A DNA stretch of 64,000 bases from SM23-32 sp964434535 (GCA_964434535.1 CAYSWA010000001.1:62001-126000), one strand, 5' to 3'; positions 8,401 through 17,635 are shown, numbered from the stretch's first letter. Program-made: numbers and translations. The notes: generated from the letters alone by a model not told the origin.

Positions 8401-10632
8401 TCAAGGCGTCTTTGGCTCGGCGGTGAGGGCGCCGATCAGGTAGACCAGCCAGCACTGGTAGCCGATGCTCGGCTCGGTCAGCGACCAGCAGGTCGGGTCG
8501 GCCCGCCACGACTTCGCCGGCCACGCCGAGATGCCCGCCACGTCGAACTGGTTCACCCCGCCCGCCAGGTAGCCCGGCGGCATCGGCAGACCGGCGTGCC
8601 CCACCTGCCCGTACATCGTGTGGAAGATGGAGCCGAGCGGCGGCTGCCCGTAACCGGTCACCATGCACTGGTTGACCGCGTTGCGCCCGAGCAGGTAGTG
8701 CAGCGCCTCGCGCGCCGTCTCGACGTAGGCCGGCTCGGGCGCGAACCGGTTCACCAGGAGCAGCAGCGCCCCCGCCTTGCTGATGAGCCCGTTCGAGCCC
8801 CAGGTGAAGACCACGCCGTCGACCATCGGCTCGCCGTAGCCCCTCGCGCGCGAGGCGGCGACCATGGCGTCCGCATACCCGCGCAGGTAGTCCCGCATGC
8901 GCTGCTGGAGGGCGGGGTCGACCTCCGGGCGCTCGCTCAGGGCGTAGGTGGCGACTCCGACGTCCATCCGCCCGTAGGTGAGCCGGCCCGGCCACTCGCT
9001 GAGCACGCCCTCGGCCAGGCGCCTGAGCACCTGGTGCGCGTCGTCGCGGCCCGTTGCCTCGAAGAGCACGGCGGCGGCGCTGAAGTAGTCGTCCCGGGGC
9101 GGATCGCCGCGCGTCCGCAGGTAGTCCCAGGAGAGCAGCGCGTCGCCCAGGCACGCCTCGGCGAACTCGCGCTCCGCCGGGAACTCGCGGTAGACCATGT
9201 AGGCGCCGGCGCAGTCGGCGACCAGGTGACAGGCCGCGGCGTCGCTCGGCGGGCGCAGGGCGTGGCGGCGCTCCCAGAAGGCGGCCCCCGACGGCTGCTC
9301 GGCGCCGCTTTCGTGGAGGCGGTCGTAGACCATGCCCGCGTCCGGTCCCTCGCGGATGAGCATCCTGCGCACCCACTCGATCTCGTACGTGGCCTCGTCA
9401 AGCAGGTCGGGCACGCCGTTGCCGCTCTCGGGGGTGCCCAGCGAGCCGTCGGGGAAGGCTCCAGGGTGGTGGCGGTGGAGCGTGAGCAGGGCGTGGATGA
9501 CGTGCATGGTCCAGCCGGCGTAGCGGTTCATGTCACCGGCGTCGTGCCAGCCGCCCCGGGCGTCGCGCGTGCCGCCGCGCGGGTCGGGGACGGCCTCGTC
9601 GTGCACGTGGCAGGCCTGATGGGCATACGGGCCGGCGTGCTCGGGCTTGAGCTCCATGCCGCAGCGCTGGAGGAAGTAGAAGCGCGCGACGTCGCGGCAC
9701 AGCTCCCCGTAGACCGCGTCTCCGATGCGGAACGACGCCGAGCGGCCGACGCCCTCGACCTCGACCACGTAGGTGCCGGGCTCGGCCAGGGCCGTGAAGT
9801 CGGCGTCGTAGACGTCGTCGCCGCTCGGGGGATCGTCGAGCCGCGCCGGGGTCAGCAGGCCCTCCAGGGCCCTTTCGCCGGTCTCGGCGTCGATTACCGC
9901 GAAGGGGCTCCGTGCCTGCGCCTGCTGGGGCAGGACGACCTTGGCGACCTTGCGCCAGGAGGTCGGATAGCCGACCTGGTCAACCTTGACGGCGGGGTAT
10001 GACCGCTCGGGGTGGCTGGTGCGGAAGATCAGCTCGCCCACGTAGAGGGTGCTCTCGCCGGCGTCGGCCGAGCCGCTCAGGACGACCTTCTCCATGCTGG
10101 ACAGGTCCAGGTCGGGTTCGGCGGCCAGGAAGTCGCGCAGGGGGATCGTGACGCGCGTCCACTCCTCGGCGGGCTCCAGGTAGGCGCGCAGGTCGACCCC
10201 GGCGCTCAGGCGCTGGTCCGGCCCGTCGCCGTCGCCGTCGTTGTCGACGATGGCGAGCTCGGCGGTGCCGCGCAGGCTCCCCGCCAGCTCCATCTCGAGG
10301 GTGGCCGCCGGTCCGTAGTCGTCCAGGTAGTAGCGGGCCCAGCCGGGCGGGGCGATGCCGACGTGCCAGTGTCCGTCAGGGCCGTGGGTGATGGCGAGCT
10401 TCAGCGCGCGCCGCCCGCGATAGTCCACGACGGGGAAGCGGCCGTCCGGGGTGGCCACGTCGGCTGCGCCGCTGGTGTACTTGTAGGCGTCGCCGCGGAA
10501 GTCGCGCTCCAGCTTGCCCAGGATGTTCGTAACACGTTCGGGCGCGGCGCGCGCCGCGCCGGCCAGCAGCGCGAGCGCGAGCAGCCACGTCCAGCACGTC
10601 CCGAACTGGCGCATCCGTGTTCTGCGTTGCAT
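8401..10632 (-). CDS. Secreted glycoside hydrolase family 9 protein
   Basis: 743 residues. A signal peptide (about 1-30, LLALALLAGAARA) is followed by a beta-sandwich domain (about 31-205), an Ig-like CelD-N domain opening with VDQVGYP (about 217-223), and a GH9 (alpha/alpha)6 barrel. The catalytic base motif is DAGD (364-367) and the probable proton donor is E720 in the C-terminal SLTEPSIGYQ. The YLLGRNAVNQ segment matches the family, while the usual histidine motif before the acid reads FHTMYGQ. GH9 enzymes are endoglucanases or exo-glucosaminidases. Substrate is unresolved. It lies 16 nt after the dehydrogenase gene and probably shares its transcript. Confidence 0.85.
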   Translation of the reverse strand: MQRRTRMRQFGTCWTWLLALALLAGAARAAPERVTNILGKLERDFRGDAYKYTSGAADVATPDGRFPVVDYRGRRALKLAITHGPDGHWHVGIAPPGWARYYLDDYGPAATLEMELAGSLRGTAELAIVDNDGDGDGPDQRLSAGVDLRAYLEPAEEWTRVTIPLRDFLAAEPDLDLSSMEKVVLSGSADAGESTLYVGELIFRTSHPERSYPAVKVDQVGYPTSWRKVAKVVLPQQAQARSPFAVIDAETGERALEGLLTPARLDDPPSGDDVYDADFTALAEPGTYVVEVEGVGRSASFRIGDAVYGELCRDVARFYFLQRCGMELKPEHAGPYAHQACHVHDEAVPDPRGGTRDARGGWHDAGDMNRYAGWTMHVIHALLTLHRHHPGAFPDGSLGTPESGNGVPDLLDEATYEIEWVRRMLIREGPDAGMVYDRLHESGAEQPSGAAFWERRHALRPPSDAAACHLVADCAGAYMVYREFPAEREFAEACLGDALLSWDYLRTRGDPPRDDYFSAAAVLFEATGRDDAHQVLRRLAEGVLSEWPGRLTYGRMDVGVATYALSERPEVDPALQQRMRDYLRGYADAMVAASRARGYGEPMVDGVVFTWGSNGLISKAGALLLLVNRFAPEPAYVETAREALHYLLGRNAVNQCMVTGYGQPPLGSIFHTMYGQVGHAGLPMPPGYLAGGVNQFDVAGISAWPAKSWRADPTCWSLTEPSIGYQCWLVYLIGALTAEPKTP

Positions 10633-10648
10633 GGGCGTCTCCTCCTCG

Positions 10649-11638
10649 TCAGGCCATCCATTCCAGCATGTCGCGGGTGACGGGGTAGCGGGGGGGCTCG
10701 CCGGCCACGTAGCGGCGAAGCTCCTCCACCGCGTAGGCGCCGTTGCGGCGCGCCTCGCGGCCCATCGCGCCGGCGATGTGCGGGGTGAGGAAGACGTTCG
10801 GCAGCGTGTAGAGCGGGCTTTCGGCGTCGGGCGGCTCCGGGTCGGTCACGTCGATGAAGGCGAAGATCCGCCCCTCGCCGAGCACCTCGACCATCTCGTC
10901 TTCCTTAACTACGCGGCCCCGTGCGGTGTTGATGAAGACGGCGCCGTCCTTCATGCTGCGGAAGTGCCGCCCGGTGATCATGTGCGCCGTCGAGGGCAGG
11001 TTCGGCGCATGCAGGCTGACCACGTCGCAGGTGCGGAAGACCTCGTCGATCTCCATCAGAGTTGCGCCGAGCGCGGCGGCCGCTTCGGCGTCGAGGCGCG
11101 GGTCGTAACAGAAGGTCCGCACGTCGTGGCCCTTCAGCTTCTCCAGCACGAGCCGGCCGATGGCGCCGACGCCGATCACGCCGACGCCGGCGCCGTAGAG
11201 GCCGAGCACGCCCTCCGGCCAGCGGAACGTGCGCTCGCGGCGGACGGCCTGCGCCGCCTGCACCGCCTTCTTGAGCCCGAAGACGGCGGCGGCGACGGTG
11301 TATTCGGCCACGGGGATGGCGTTCGCCGCCCAGGCGCTGGTCAGCAGGATGTCGCGCTGCCAGAAGGCATCGGTGACGAAGCCGCGCACGGTGCCCCCGG
11401 CGTAGAAGACGGCCCGCAGGCGCGGGGCGGCCGAGAGGAACTCCGCGTCCATCGGCATCATGCCCCAGCCGGAGAGGACGACTTCGGCACCGGCGAGGGC
11501 GGGGCGGAGGGGGTCCAGCTCGCCGCAGCTCGCGGAGCACTCGGTCAGGGTGGCCAGCTCGCGGACGCGGGCGATGCCCTCCGGGCCGTAAAGGCGCTCA
11601 CGGCTTTCGGGCGGCAGCAGGAGCACGGCTCTGGTCAT
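10649..11638 (-). CDS. D-isomer-specific 2-hydroxyacid dehydrogenase
   Basis: 329 residues from the ATG at 11638, which has GGAG upstream. An in-frame start 60 nt earlier would overlap the promoter, so I reject it. The NAD-binding loop is GVGAIG (156-161). The catalytic triad is R240 (in NTARG), E268 (in DPEPP) and H287 (in TPHIAG). The family oxidises or reduces 2-hydroxy/2-oxo acids such as glycerate, phosphoglycerate or lactate. The substrate is unknown. Sharing a transcript with the GH9 gene hints at carbohydrate breakdown. Confidence 0.88.
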   Translation of the reverse strand: MTRAVLLLPPESRERLYGPEGIARVRELATLTECSASCGELDPLRPALAGAEVVLSGWGMMPMDAEFLSAAPRLRAVFYAGGTVRGFVTDAFWQRDILLTSAWAANAIPVAEYTVAAAVFGLKKAVQAAQAVRRERTFRWPEGVLGLYGAGVGVIGVGAIGRLVLEKLKGHDVRTFCYDPRLDAEAAAALGATLMEIDEVFRTCDVVSLHAPNLPSTAHMITGRHFRSMKDGAVFINTARGRVVKEDEMVEVLGEGRIFAFIDVTDPEPPDAESPLYTLPNVFLTPHIAGAMGREARRNGAYAVEELRRYVAGEPPRYPVTRDMLEWMA

Positions 11639-11669
11639 CGGCGGGGGCTCCTCGGATGCAGGCGGGGCG

Positions 11670-11698
11670 ACTATAGCGCCGGGCGCGGGCTGCCGCAA
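11670..11698 (-). promoter_or_regulatory. Promoter of the dehydrogenase-GH9 operon
   Basis: On the minus strand TTGCGG (11693-11698), a 17-nt spacer, then TATAGT (11670-11675), about 32 nt upstream of the ATG at 11638. It is back to back with the ribosomal promoter. Confidence 0.6.
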
Positions 11699-11756
11699 GC
11701 GGCGCAGAGGGGCGGCGGGGCGGGCGGGAGAAGCGGATAAGTTTTCGGGCAGTCAC

Positions 11757-11784
11757 TTGACTTCGCGCGCCGAGATGTTAGAAT
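11757..11784 (+). promoter_or_regulatory. Strong promoter of the ribosomal protein superoperon
   Basis: TTGACT (11757-11762), a 16-nt spacer and TAGAAT (11779-11784). Start of transcription is expected near 11791, leaving a leader of about 54 nt before the rpsJ GTG. It is among the best consensus promoters in the window, as expected for ribosomal genes. Confidence 0.72.
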
Positions 11785-11844
11785 CGCGCTATTCGCCGAA
11801 GGGCGCGGTGCGCCCGTGTGGTGCGTCAGAGCACGGAGTGGCCA

Positions 11845-12153
11845 GTGGCAGAGAACCGCATCCGGATCCGGATGGAAGCCTACGACCACCGTGTGCTGGA
11901 CCGCTCGGCCCGTCAGATAGTGGAGACGGCGACGCGGACCGGCGCGAAGGTGAGCGGGCCGGTGCTGCTGCCCACGCACGTGGAGCGCTACACGGTGCTG
12001 CGTTCGCCGCACGTGGACAAGCGTTCGCGTGAACAGTTCGAGATCCGCACCCACAAGCGACTGATTGACATAATAGAGCCGACGGTCCACACCGTAGATG
12101 CGCTGAACAACCTGAAAGTGCCGGCCGGTGTGGAGATCAAGATCAAGGTGTGA
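11845..12153 (+). CDS. rpsJ: 30S ribosomal protein S10
   Basis: 102 residues starting at GTG 11845, chosen because GGAG lies six nucleotides upstream and the protein then begins with the family's [12 protein letters not shown]. The HKRLIDI and GVEIKIKV segments are conserved. S10 sits in the 30S head and, in other bacteria, also binds NusB in antitermination. It is the first gene of the superoperon here; the str-operon genes (rpsL, rpsG, fusA, tuf) are not upstream. It is separated from rplC by an unusually long 280-bp spacer. Confidence 0.96.
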   Translation: MAENRIRIRMEAYDHRVLDRSARQIVETATRTGAKVSGPVLLPTHVERYTVLRSPHVDKRSREQFEIRTHKRLIDIIEPTVHTVDALNNLKVPAGVEIKIKV

Positions 12154-12338
12154 TCGGCCGCGAAGCCGGGCGGGCCTCGGGCGAGACCGGCATGGAAGTG
12201 GCCCGTCCCGCGCGCGCGTGGAGTGAGTTGCTCCTCCGTGACGCCCTGAGGGGAAGGCCGCCAGGGCCTGTCGGGGCCGCCGAACGCGGCTTTTACCCCC
12301 ATGCACATCCCACGGGGCGTATGCTCTAATACGTCTTT

Positions 12339-12354
12339 CCCCCCGAACGGGGGG
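12339..12354 (+). promoter_or_regulatory. GC hairpin in the rpsJ-rplC spacer
   Basis: Six C residues (12339-12344), a GAAC tetraloop and six G residues (12349-12354) form a perfect 6-bp stem about 80 nt before rplC. It lies in a 280-bp non-coding stretch (12154-12433) that also holds a TATGCT/CTAAT-like AT patch (12320-12330). It may be an attenuator, a protein-binding leader or part of an internal promoter region. Confidence 0.4.
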
Positions 12355-12433
12355 CGTGGGGCACCCGTATGACCGCCGGCGCACGCGCGGCGCTGTGCGC
12401 GGCGAGCCAGAAGCCGAGGTAGGGGCAGAAGAG

Positions 12434-13093
12434 ATGGTCAAGGCGCTGCTGGGCAGAAAGGTCGGGATGACCCAGGTCTTCCTGGAGTCCGGCCGCCGTG
12501 TGCCCGTCACCGCCCTGCGCGTCGGGCCGTGCACAGTGGTCCAGGTCAAAGCCGCCGAACGGGACAACGCCGCCGCCGTGCAGATCGGGTTTGAGGAGCG
12601 CAAGCTGAAGAACACCAACGGGCCGCTGCGCGGGCACTTCGAGGCGGCGGGCGTGACGCCGAAGCAGCTACTGCGCGACGTGCCGCTGGAGGGCGAGGAG
12701 GCCCCCGAGGTCGGCCAGGAGCTCGGCGTGGAGCTCTTCGACGGCGTCGCCTTCGTGGACGTGCGCGGCGTCAGCAAGGGACGGGGCACGGCCGGCGTGG
12801 TGCGCCGCCACGGCTTCTCCGGCGCCCCAAAGACCCACGGCGGGCGTTTCGGGCGGCGCGGCGGCTCCATCGGCGCCAGCGCCAGCCCCAGCCGCGTGCT
12901 GAAGGGCAAGAAGATGGCCGGACGGATGGGCAACGAGCGCGTGACTGTGCGCAACCTCGAAGTGGTGAAGATCGACCCCGAGCAGGGCGTGATGCTGGTC
13001 AAGGGCGCCGTGCCGGGGCCCAACGGCGGATACGTCACCGTGCGCAAGGCCGTGGCGCCCCCGCGCAAGGCCGTCAGACAGCAGAGCGAGTGA
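12434..13093 (+). CDS. rplC: 50S ribosomal protein L3
   Basis: 219 residues. The start is ATG 12434, giving [16 protein letters not shown] as in other L3 proteins and preceded by AGGGG; an in-frame ATG at 12356 lacks family support. The central loop [19 protein letters not shown] (about 137-155), which reaches the peptidyl-transferase area, is present, as is the C-terminal [14 protein letters not shown]3 is an assembly initiator for the large subunit. Confidence 0.96.
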   Translation: MVKALLGRKVGMTQVFLESGRRVPVTALRVGPCTVVQVKAAERDNAAAVQIGFEERKLKNTNGPLRGHFEAAGVTPKQLLRDVPLEGEEAPEVGQELGVELFDGVAFVDVRGVSKGRGTAGVVRRHGFSGAPKTHGGRFGRRGGSIGASASPSRVLKGKKMAGRMGNERVTVRNLEVVKIDPEQGVMLVKGAVPGPNGGYVTVRKAVAPPRKAVRQQSE

Positions 13094-13098
13094 GGCCG

Positions 13099-13794
13099 AT
13101 GCAGATCCCCGTCTACAGCGTCGCCGGACAGGTGGTGGACCAGTTCGAAGTGGACGAGGCCGCCCTGGGCGGGCGCCCGAACCGCGAGCTGATCCGCCAG
13201 GCCCTGCTCATGTACGAGGCCAACAAGCGGGTCGGCACCAGCAAGGCCCAGACGCGCGCCGAGGTGACGCCGGTGCGCCCCCGCTTCGGCGGCAGCGCTC
13301 ACCAGAGGCCCTGGCGCCAGAAGCATACCGGGCGGGCCCGCCACGGCAGCCGACGCAGCCCGATCTGGGTCGGCGGCGGCGTGACCCACGGCCCGCGGCC
13401 CCGCGACTACCGCAAGCGGATGCCCCGGGCCGCCCGGCGCGCCGCGCTCGCAAGCGCCTTCCTGGCCAAGGCCATGGACGGCGAGCTGATCGCCGTGGAC
13501 GGCCTGGAGCTGCCCGAGCCGAAGACCCGGGAGATGGCGGTCATCCTGAGGAACCTGGGGGCCGACCGCACGTTCCTGATCGTGCTGCCCGAGCACGACA
13601 CCGAGCTGTGGCGCTGCACCAGGAACATCCCCGGAGCGGCCATGAAGACCTGGCACGAACTGAACGCCTACCAGGTGATCCGGCCCCGCCGGGTCATCTT
13701 TCTTTTGGAGGCGCTCCAGCGGTTCATGGCGGCCGCCCGCGGCGCCGAGGCCGAGGAGCCTGAGCCGGCCCCCGACGAGACGGAGGTAAGCTGA
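13099..13794 (+). CDS. rplD: 50S ribosomal protein L4
   Basis: 231 residues from ATG 13099; a GTG at 13090 overlapping the L3 stop is a possible alternative. The extended tunnel loop with [21 protein letters not shown] (about 55-75) and GGGVTHGP follows the family. The loop reads [11 protein letters not shown] where many bacteria have GRARQGSIRSP. In E. coli L4 represses its own operon; no obvious L4 target is visible before rpsJ here. The tail (about 215-231) is acidic. Confidence 0.95.
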   Translation: MQIPVYSVAGQVVDQFEVDEAALGGRPNRELIRQALLMYEANKRVGTSKAQTRAEVTPVRPRFGGSAHQRPWRQKHTGRARHGSRRSPIWVGGGVTHGPRPRDYRKRMPRAARRAALASAFLAKAMDGELIAVDGLELPEPKTREMAVILRNLGADRTFLIVLPEHDTELWRCTRNIPGAAMKTWHELNAYQVIRPRRVIFLLEALQRFMAAARGAEAEEPEPAPDETEVS

Positions 13795-13795
13795 G

Positions 13796-14080
13796 ATGGA
13801 TGCTCAGCAGGTCATCGTCCGGCCGCTGCACACAGAGAAGAGCGTCGACGACATGGGCGAGGCGAACGTCTACCACTTCGAGGTGCATCCGCGGGCGACC
13901 AAGGGCCTGATCCGCCAGAGCATCGAGGAGCTCTTCCCCGGCGTGCGGGTCATCGACGTGCGCACACTGAACGTGAAGCCCAAGCTCCGCCGCGTGCGCT
14001 GGAACATCGGCAAGACCAAGGCGTGGAAGAAGGCCATGGTCCGGCTGCGCGACGGCGACAACATCGACATAGGCTACTAA
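13796..14080 (+). CDS. rplW: 50S ribosomal protein L23
   Basis: 94 residues, one nucleotide after the L4 stop. The [11 protein letters not shown] start, the [14 protein letters not shown] segment and the [12 protein letters not shown] strand are typical. L23 lies at the exit of the polypeptide tunnel and docks trigger factor and SRP. Confidence 0.95.
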   Translation: MDAQQVIVRPLHTEKSVDDMGEANVYHFEVHPRATKGLIRQSIEELFPGVRVIDVRTLNVKPKLRRVRWNIGKTKAWKKAMVRLRDGDNIDIGY

Positions 14081-14102
14081 AGGCGAGACGAGGAGCAGAG
14101 AC

Positions 14103-14939
14103 GTGCCCGTCAAGCTCTACAAACCGACAAGCGCCGGCCGACGCGGGATGACCACGACGGATCTGTCCGAGGTCACCAAGTCGAAGCCGCAGAAGAGCCT
14201 GCTGGCCCCGCTGAAGAAGACCGGCGGACGCAACAACACCGGCCGCACCACCGCCCGGTTCCGCGGCGGCGGCCACAAGAGGCGCTACCGCGTCATCGAC
14301 TTCAAGCGCGACAAGGACGAAGGGCCCGCGCGCGTGGAGGGCATCGAGTACGATCCGAACCGCAGCGCCCGCATCGCCCTGCTGGAGTACGAGGACGGCG
14401 AGCGGCGCTACATCCTGGCCCCGGAGGGCCTGAAAGACGGCCAGGTGGTGCGCAGCGGCCCCGAGGCCGAACCGCGACCCGGCCACTGCATGGCCCTGGA
14501 GCGCGTGCCGCTCGGCCTGTTCGTGCACAACGTGGAGCTCCAGCCCGGCCGGGGCGGCAAGATTGTGCGCAGCGCCGGCACCGGCGCCCAGGTCAGCGCC
14601 CGCGAAGGCGGCTACGTCCACCTGATCATGCCCAGCGGCGAGATACGCAAGGTGCTGGGCCGCTGTCGGGCCACTATCGGCCACGTGGGCAACGTCGAGC
14701 ACCAGAACGTCAAGCTCGGCAAGGCCGGCCGCTCCCGCTGGAAGGGGCGCAGGCCCCACGTGCGCGGCACCGCCCAGAACCCCGTCAGCCACCCCATGGG
14801 CGGCGGCGAGGGGCGGCGCGCCGGCGGGCGGCACCCGTGCGGCCCCACCGGAGTGCTGGCCAAGGGCGGCAAGACGCGCAAGCGCAAGAAATACAGCGAC
14901 CATCTGATCGTGCGAGGACGCAAGAGGAGGAGGAAATAA
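14103..14939 (+). CDS. rplB: 50S ribosomal protein L2
   Basis: 278 residues, usual length, with a GTG start. It contains GGRNNTGR (41-48), [11 protein letters not shown] (53-63) and the C-terminal loop near the peptidyl-transferase centre. That loop reads [13 protein letters not shown] (226-238). The functionally important histidine (E. coli His229) is kept as H230, but the neighbouring Asp and second His of the E. coli DHPH motif are Ser229 and Met232. This is a lineage-type variation rather than a defect. It anchors subunit association and 23S domain IV. Confidence 0.96.
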   Translation: MPVKLYKPTSAGRRGMTTTDLSEVTKSKPQKSLLAPLKKTGGRNNTGRTTARFRGGGHKRRYRVIDFKRDKDEGPARVEGIEYDPNRSARIALLEYEDGERRYILAPEGLKDGQVVRSGPEAEPRPGHCMALERVPLGLFVHNVELQPGRGGKIVRSAGTGAQVSAREGGYVHLIMPSGEIRKVLGRCRATIGHVGNVEHQNVKLGKAGRSRWKGRRPHVRGTAQNPVSHPMGGGEGRRAGGRHPCGPTGVLAKGGKTRKRKKYSDHLIVRGRKRRRK

Positions 14940-14945
14940 GCCACC

Positions 14946-15224
14946 GTGAGCCGATCGCTGAAAAAGGGTCCTTACGTCGACGAGAAGCTGTTGCGCAAGG
15001 TCATGCGCCAGAAGGACAGCGGCGGGCGGGAGCCGATCCGCACCTGGGCGCGGGCCTGCACCATCATCCCCGACTTCGTGGGCCATACCTTCATGGTGCA
15101 CAACGGACGCTCGTTCGACCGGGTCTTCGTCAGCGAGGACATGGTGGGCCACAAGCTCGGCGAGTTTGCGCCGACGCGCACCTTCCGGGGCCACGGCGGC
15201 CGCCGGGTCAGGACGGCCAGGTAG
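14946..15224 (+). CDS. rpsS: 30S ribosomal protein S19
   Basis: 92 residues starting at GTG 14946, six bases after L2. [15 protein letters not shown], the [17 protein letters not shown] segment and [11 protein letters not shown] are conserved. S19 works with S13 in the head of the small subunit, contacting the A-site finger. Confidence 0.96.
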   Translation: MSRSLKKGPYVDEKLLRKVMRQKDSGGREPIRTWARACTIIPDFVGHTFMVHNGRSFDRVFVSEDMVGHKLGEFAPTRTFRGHGGRRVRTAR

Positions 15225-15252
15225 GGCGCGGGGCGCCGGTGGAGAGATAAAG

Positions 15253-15588
15253 ATGGAATTCGTGGCAAGACACAGGCGCGCGCCGCTCTCGCCTCGCAAG
15301 GCCAGGCAGGTGGTGGACCTGGTGCGGGGCAAGCACGTCAACGACGCGCTCCAGGTCCTGCGCGCCACGCCGAAGCGGGCCTCCTACTTCGTCGACAAGG
15401 TGCTGCGCTCCGCGATGGCGAACGCCGACCAGAGCCTGGAGGCCGACATGGAGGCGCTCAGGGTCAAGCGGGCCTGGGTCGACGGGGGGCCCCGGCGGCG
15501 CAAGTGGCGCCCGCGCGCGCGGGGCCGCGTGGACAGCATCACCAGCCAGTCGTGCCACATCAATATCATCCTGGACGACGGTCAGTAA
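15253..15588 (+). CDS. rplV: 50S ribosomal protein L22
   Basis: 111 residues. ATG 15253 is selected by GGAGAG six nucleotides upstream and gives the family start MEFVARHRRAPLSPRKARQV. Upstream in-frame codons overlap rpsS. The C-terminal beta-hairpin (about 80-111) that lines the exit tunnel and bears macrolide-resistance positions is present (KWRPRARGRVDSI). Confidence 0.95.
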   Translation: MEFVARHRRAPLSPRKARQVVDLVRGKHVNDALQVLRATPKRASYFVDKVLRSAMANADQSLEADMEALRVKRAWVDGGPRRRKWRPRARGRVDSITSQSCHINIILDDGQ

Positions 15589-15599
15589 CGGGAGCGCCC

Positions 15600-16277
15600 A
15601 TGGGTCAGAAAGTCAGGCCGACCAGCCTCAGGCTGGGGATCACCGAAGACTGGAGATCGCACTGGTTCGCCGACAAGAAGACGTTCGGCGAGTACCTGGT
15701 CGAGGACCAGAAGATCCGCACGTACGTCAAGCACAGCTACTACTACGCCGGGATATCGCGGATCGTGGTGCGGCGCACGCGCGGCAAGGTCTTCGTCGCC
15801 GTCCACTGCGCCCGCCCGGGCCTGGTGATCGGGCGGCGCGGGGCGGAGGTCGAGCGGCTCAAAGGCGCCCTGGACGACCTGACGGGCAGCAGCGTGGAGA
15901 TCGCCGTCGAGGAGGTCCAGGAGCCGCAACTGGACGCGCAGCTCGTGGCCGAGGACGTGGCCCAGCAGATCGAGCGGCGCAGCTCGTTCCGGCGGGCCGT
16001 CCGGCGGGCGGCCGAGATGACCATGTCCGCCGGCGCCGAGGGCGTGAAGATCCAGATATCGGGCCGCCTGGGCGGCTCGGAGATGTCGCGGCGCGAAACG
16101 GTGGTCGAGGGCCGATTCCCGCTGCAGACGCTGCGGGCGAAGATCGACTACGGCTTCACCGAGGCGCGCACCAAGTACGGCAACATCGGCGTGAAGGCAT
16201 GGGTCAACACGGGCCTGCTGCCGCCGGGCACCAAGATAGGCGATCAGAAGGAGGGCGAAAATGCCCCTAATGCCTAA
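15600..16277 (+). CDS. rpsC: 30S ribosomal protein S3
   Basis: 225 residues from ATG 15600 behind GGGAG, starting MGQKVRPTSLRLG. The KH domain contains GLVIGRRGAEVERL (about 76-89), and the C-terminal half has GAEGVKIQISGRLGG. S3 lines the mRNA entry channel and has helicase activity with S4 and S5. Its 3' end overlaps rplP by 17 nt. Confidence 0.96.
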   Translation: MGQKVRPTSLRLGITEDWRSHWFADKKTFGEYLVEDQKIRTYVKHSYYYAGISRIVVRRTRGKVFVAVHCARPGLVIGRRGAEVERLKGALDDLTGSSVEIAVEEVQEPQLDAQLVAEDVAQQIERRSSFRRAVRRAAEMTMSAGAEGVKIQISGRLGGSEMSRRETVVEGRFPLQTLRAKIDYGFTEARTKYGNIGVKAWVNTGLLPPGTKIGDQKEGENAPNA

Positions 16278-16680
16278 AAGGGTCAAGCACCGCAAGTTCC
16301 AGCGGGGCAAGCTCAGGGGCACGGCGAGCCGCGGCAACCGCGTGGCCTTCGGCGACTACGGGCTCCAGGCGCTGGAGTGCGCCTGGATCACGGCCGAGCA
16401 GATCGAGGCATCGCGCCTCGCCATCAGCCACTTCCTGCGCCACGAGGGGAAGCTGACCATCCGCATCTTCCCCCACAAGAGCGTCACCGCCACGCCGGCC
16501 GAGACGCGCATGGGCAAGGGCAAGGGCGAGATCGCCCACTGGGTGGCCGAGGTCAAGCGCGGCACGGTCATGTTCGAGATCGGCGGCGTGCCCGAGGAGC
16601 TCGCCATCAGCGCCCTGGCCCGCATCGCCCACAAGCTGCCCATCAAGACGCGCATGGTGGGGCGGAAGGTGCACGTATGA
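16261..16680 (+). CDS. rplP: 50S ribosomal protein L16
   Basis: 139 residues. The start at 16261 is preceded by GGAGGGCGAAA and reads MPLMPKRVKHRKFQRG, so translation begins inside rpsC, probably coupled. Conserved RMGKGKGE (about 83-90) and the basic C-terminus are present. The loop near residue 81, hydroxylated in some bacteria (PAETRMGKG), is intact. L16 helps position A-site tRNA. Confidence 0.96.
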   Translation: MPLMPKRVKHRKFQRGKLRGTASRGNRVAFGDYGLQALECAWITAEQIEASRLAISHFLRHEGKLTIRIFPHKSVTATPAETRMGKGKGEIAHWVAEVKRGTVMFEIGGVPEELAISALARIAHKLPIKTRMVGRKVHV

Positions 16681-16889
16681 GGGCGAACGAACTGAGAGGC
16701 CGGGACGCCGGGGACCTGCGCCGCGAGCTGGGCGAGCTGCAAAGGGAGCTGTTCGACCTGCGCTTCCAGTGGCAGGCCGAGGAGAACCCCGACCACAGCC
16801 GGGCGCGGCGCCTGCGGCGCGACATCGCCCGCTACAAGACGGTGCTGCGCGAGATGGAACTCGAGCAGCATGCCCCCCGGAGCCAGTAA
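16677..16889 (+). CDS. rpmC: 50S ribosomal protein L29
   Basis: 70 residues, beginning at an ATG that overlaps the L16 stop as ATGA. It forms two helices with the ELQRELFDLRFQWQAEE signature. It sits next to L23 at the tunnel exit. The frame and length are normal for the family. Confidence 0.93.
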   Translation: MRANELRGRDAGDLRRELGELQRELFDLRFQWQAEENPDHSRARRLRRDIARYKTVLREMELEQHAPRSQ

Positions 16890-16920
16890 ACGCCGGCGCG
16901 GCCGGCACGTGGGATACGAG

Positions 16921-17223
16921 ATGAGCGAGACCAAGATAGGCAGAGACAGGGCGCAGGGCCTGGTCAAGAGCGACAAGATGGATAAGACCATCTCCGTGGT
17001 GGTCGAGCGCGTCGTGCGCCACCCCCACTACGGGAAGTACCTGCGGCGCAAGACCAGCTTCCTGGTGCACGACCCGCAGAACCAGGCCCGCCAGGGCGAC
17101 ACGGTCGAGATCGAGAGCACACGGCCCCTCTCCAGGCGCAAGCGCTGGCGGCTGGTGCGCATCCTGCGGCGGGCGGCCGGGGCCGTGCCCGTCCTGCCCG
17201 CCGAGCCCGAGGTCGAGGCCTGA
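16921..17223 (+). CDS. rpsQ: 30S ribosomal protein S17
   Basis: 100 residues from ATG 16921. An ATG at 16870 would overlap rpmC and add a non-conserved basic extension, so it is less likely. The OB-fold contains VKSDKMDKTISVVVERVVRHPHYGKY and the GDTVEIESTRPLSRRKRWRLV signature. It binds 16S rRNA early in assembly. Confidence 0.94.
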   Translation: MSETKIGRDRAQGLVKSDKMDKTISVVVERVVRHPHYGKYLRRKTSFLVHDPQNQARQGDTVEIESTRPLSRRKRWRLVRILRRAAGAVPVLPAEPEVEA

Positions 17224-17250
17224 GGGCGCAGCCGCCCCGAGGAGCGTGCC

Positions 17251-17619
17251 ATGATCACCGAGCAGACCGTCCTGGACGTGGCCGACAACACCGGCGCCCG
17301 CTACGTGCGGTGTTTCAAAGTGCTGGGCGGCACGCGGCGCAGGTACGCGTCGGTCGGCGACGTGGTGGTCGGCAGCGTCGTGCGGGTCATCCCCGGCAGC
17401 GACGTGGCCCGGGGCGAGGTCGTGCGCGGCGTCATCGTGCGCACCAGGGCGCCGATCCGGCGCGAGGACGGAAGCTACGTGCGCTTCGACCGCAACGCCA
17501 TCGTGCTGCTTCAGCCGGACGGCAACCCGCGGGGCACGCGCATCTTCGGCGCCATCCCGCGCGAGCTGCGCTACCGCAACTACATGCGCATCATCAGCCT
17601 GGCAACCGAGGTCGTCTGA
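17251..17619 (+). CDS. rplN: 50S ribosomal protein L14
   Basis: 122 residues, exactly the standard length. Conserved VADNTGAR, KRxVxRGxV-like segments ([15 protein letters not shown]) and [13 protein letters not shown] are present. L14 lies on the subunit interface near L19 and bridge B8. Confidence 0.96.
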   Translation: MITEQTVLDVADNTGARYVRCFKVLGGTRRRYASVGDVVVGSVVRVIPGSDVARGEVVRGVIVRTRAPIRREDGSYVRFDRNAIVLLQPDGNPRGTRIFGAIPRELRYRNYMRIISLATEVV

Positions 17620-17635
17620 GGGAGCCGCAGAACAG

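Noticed and set aside
12192..12329. Possible 45-codon open frame in the rpsJ-rplC gap
   Set aside because: No ribosome binding site, biased composition and no recognisable domain; the region is better explained as a leader or promoter.
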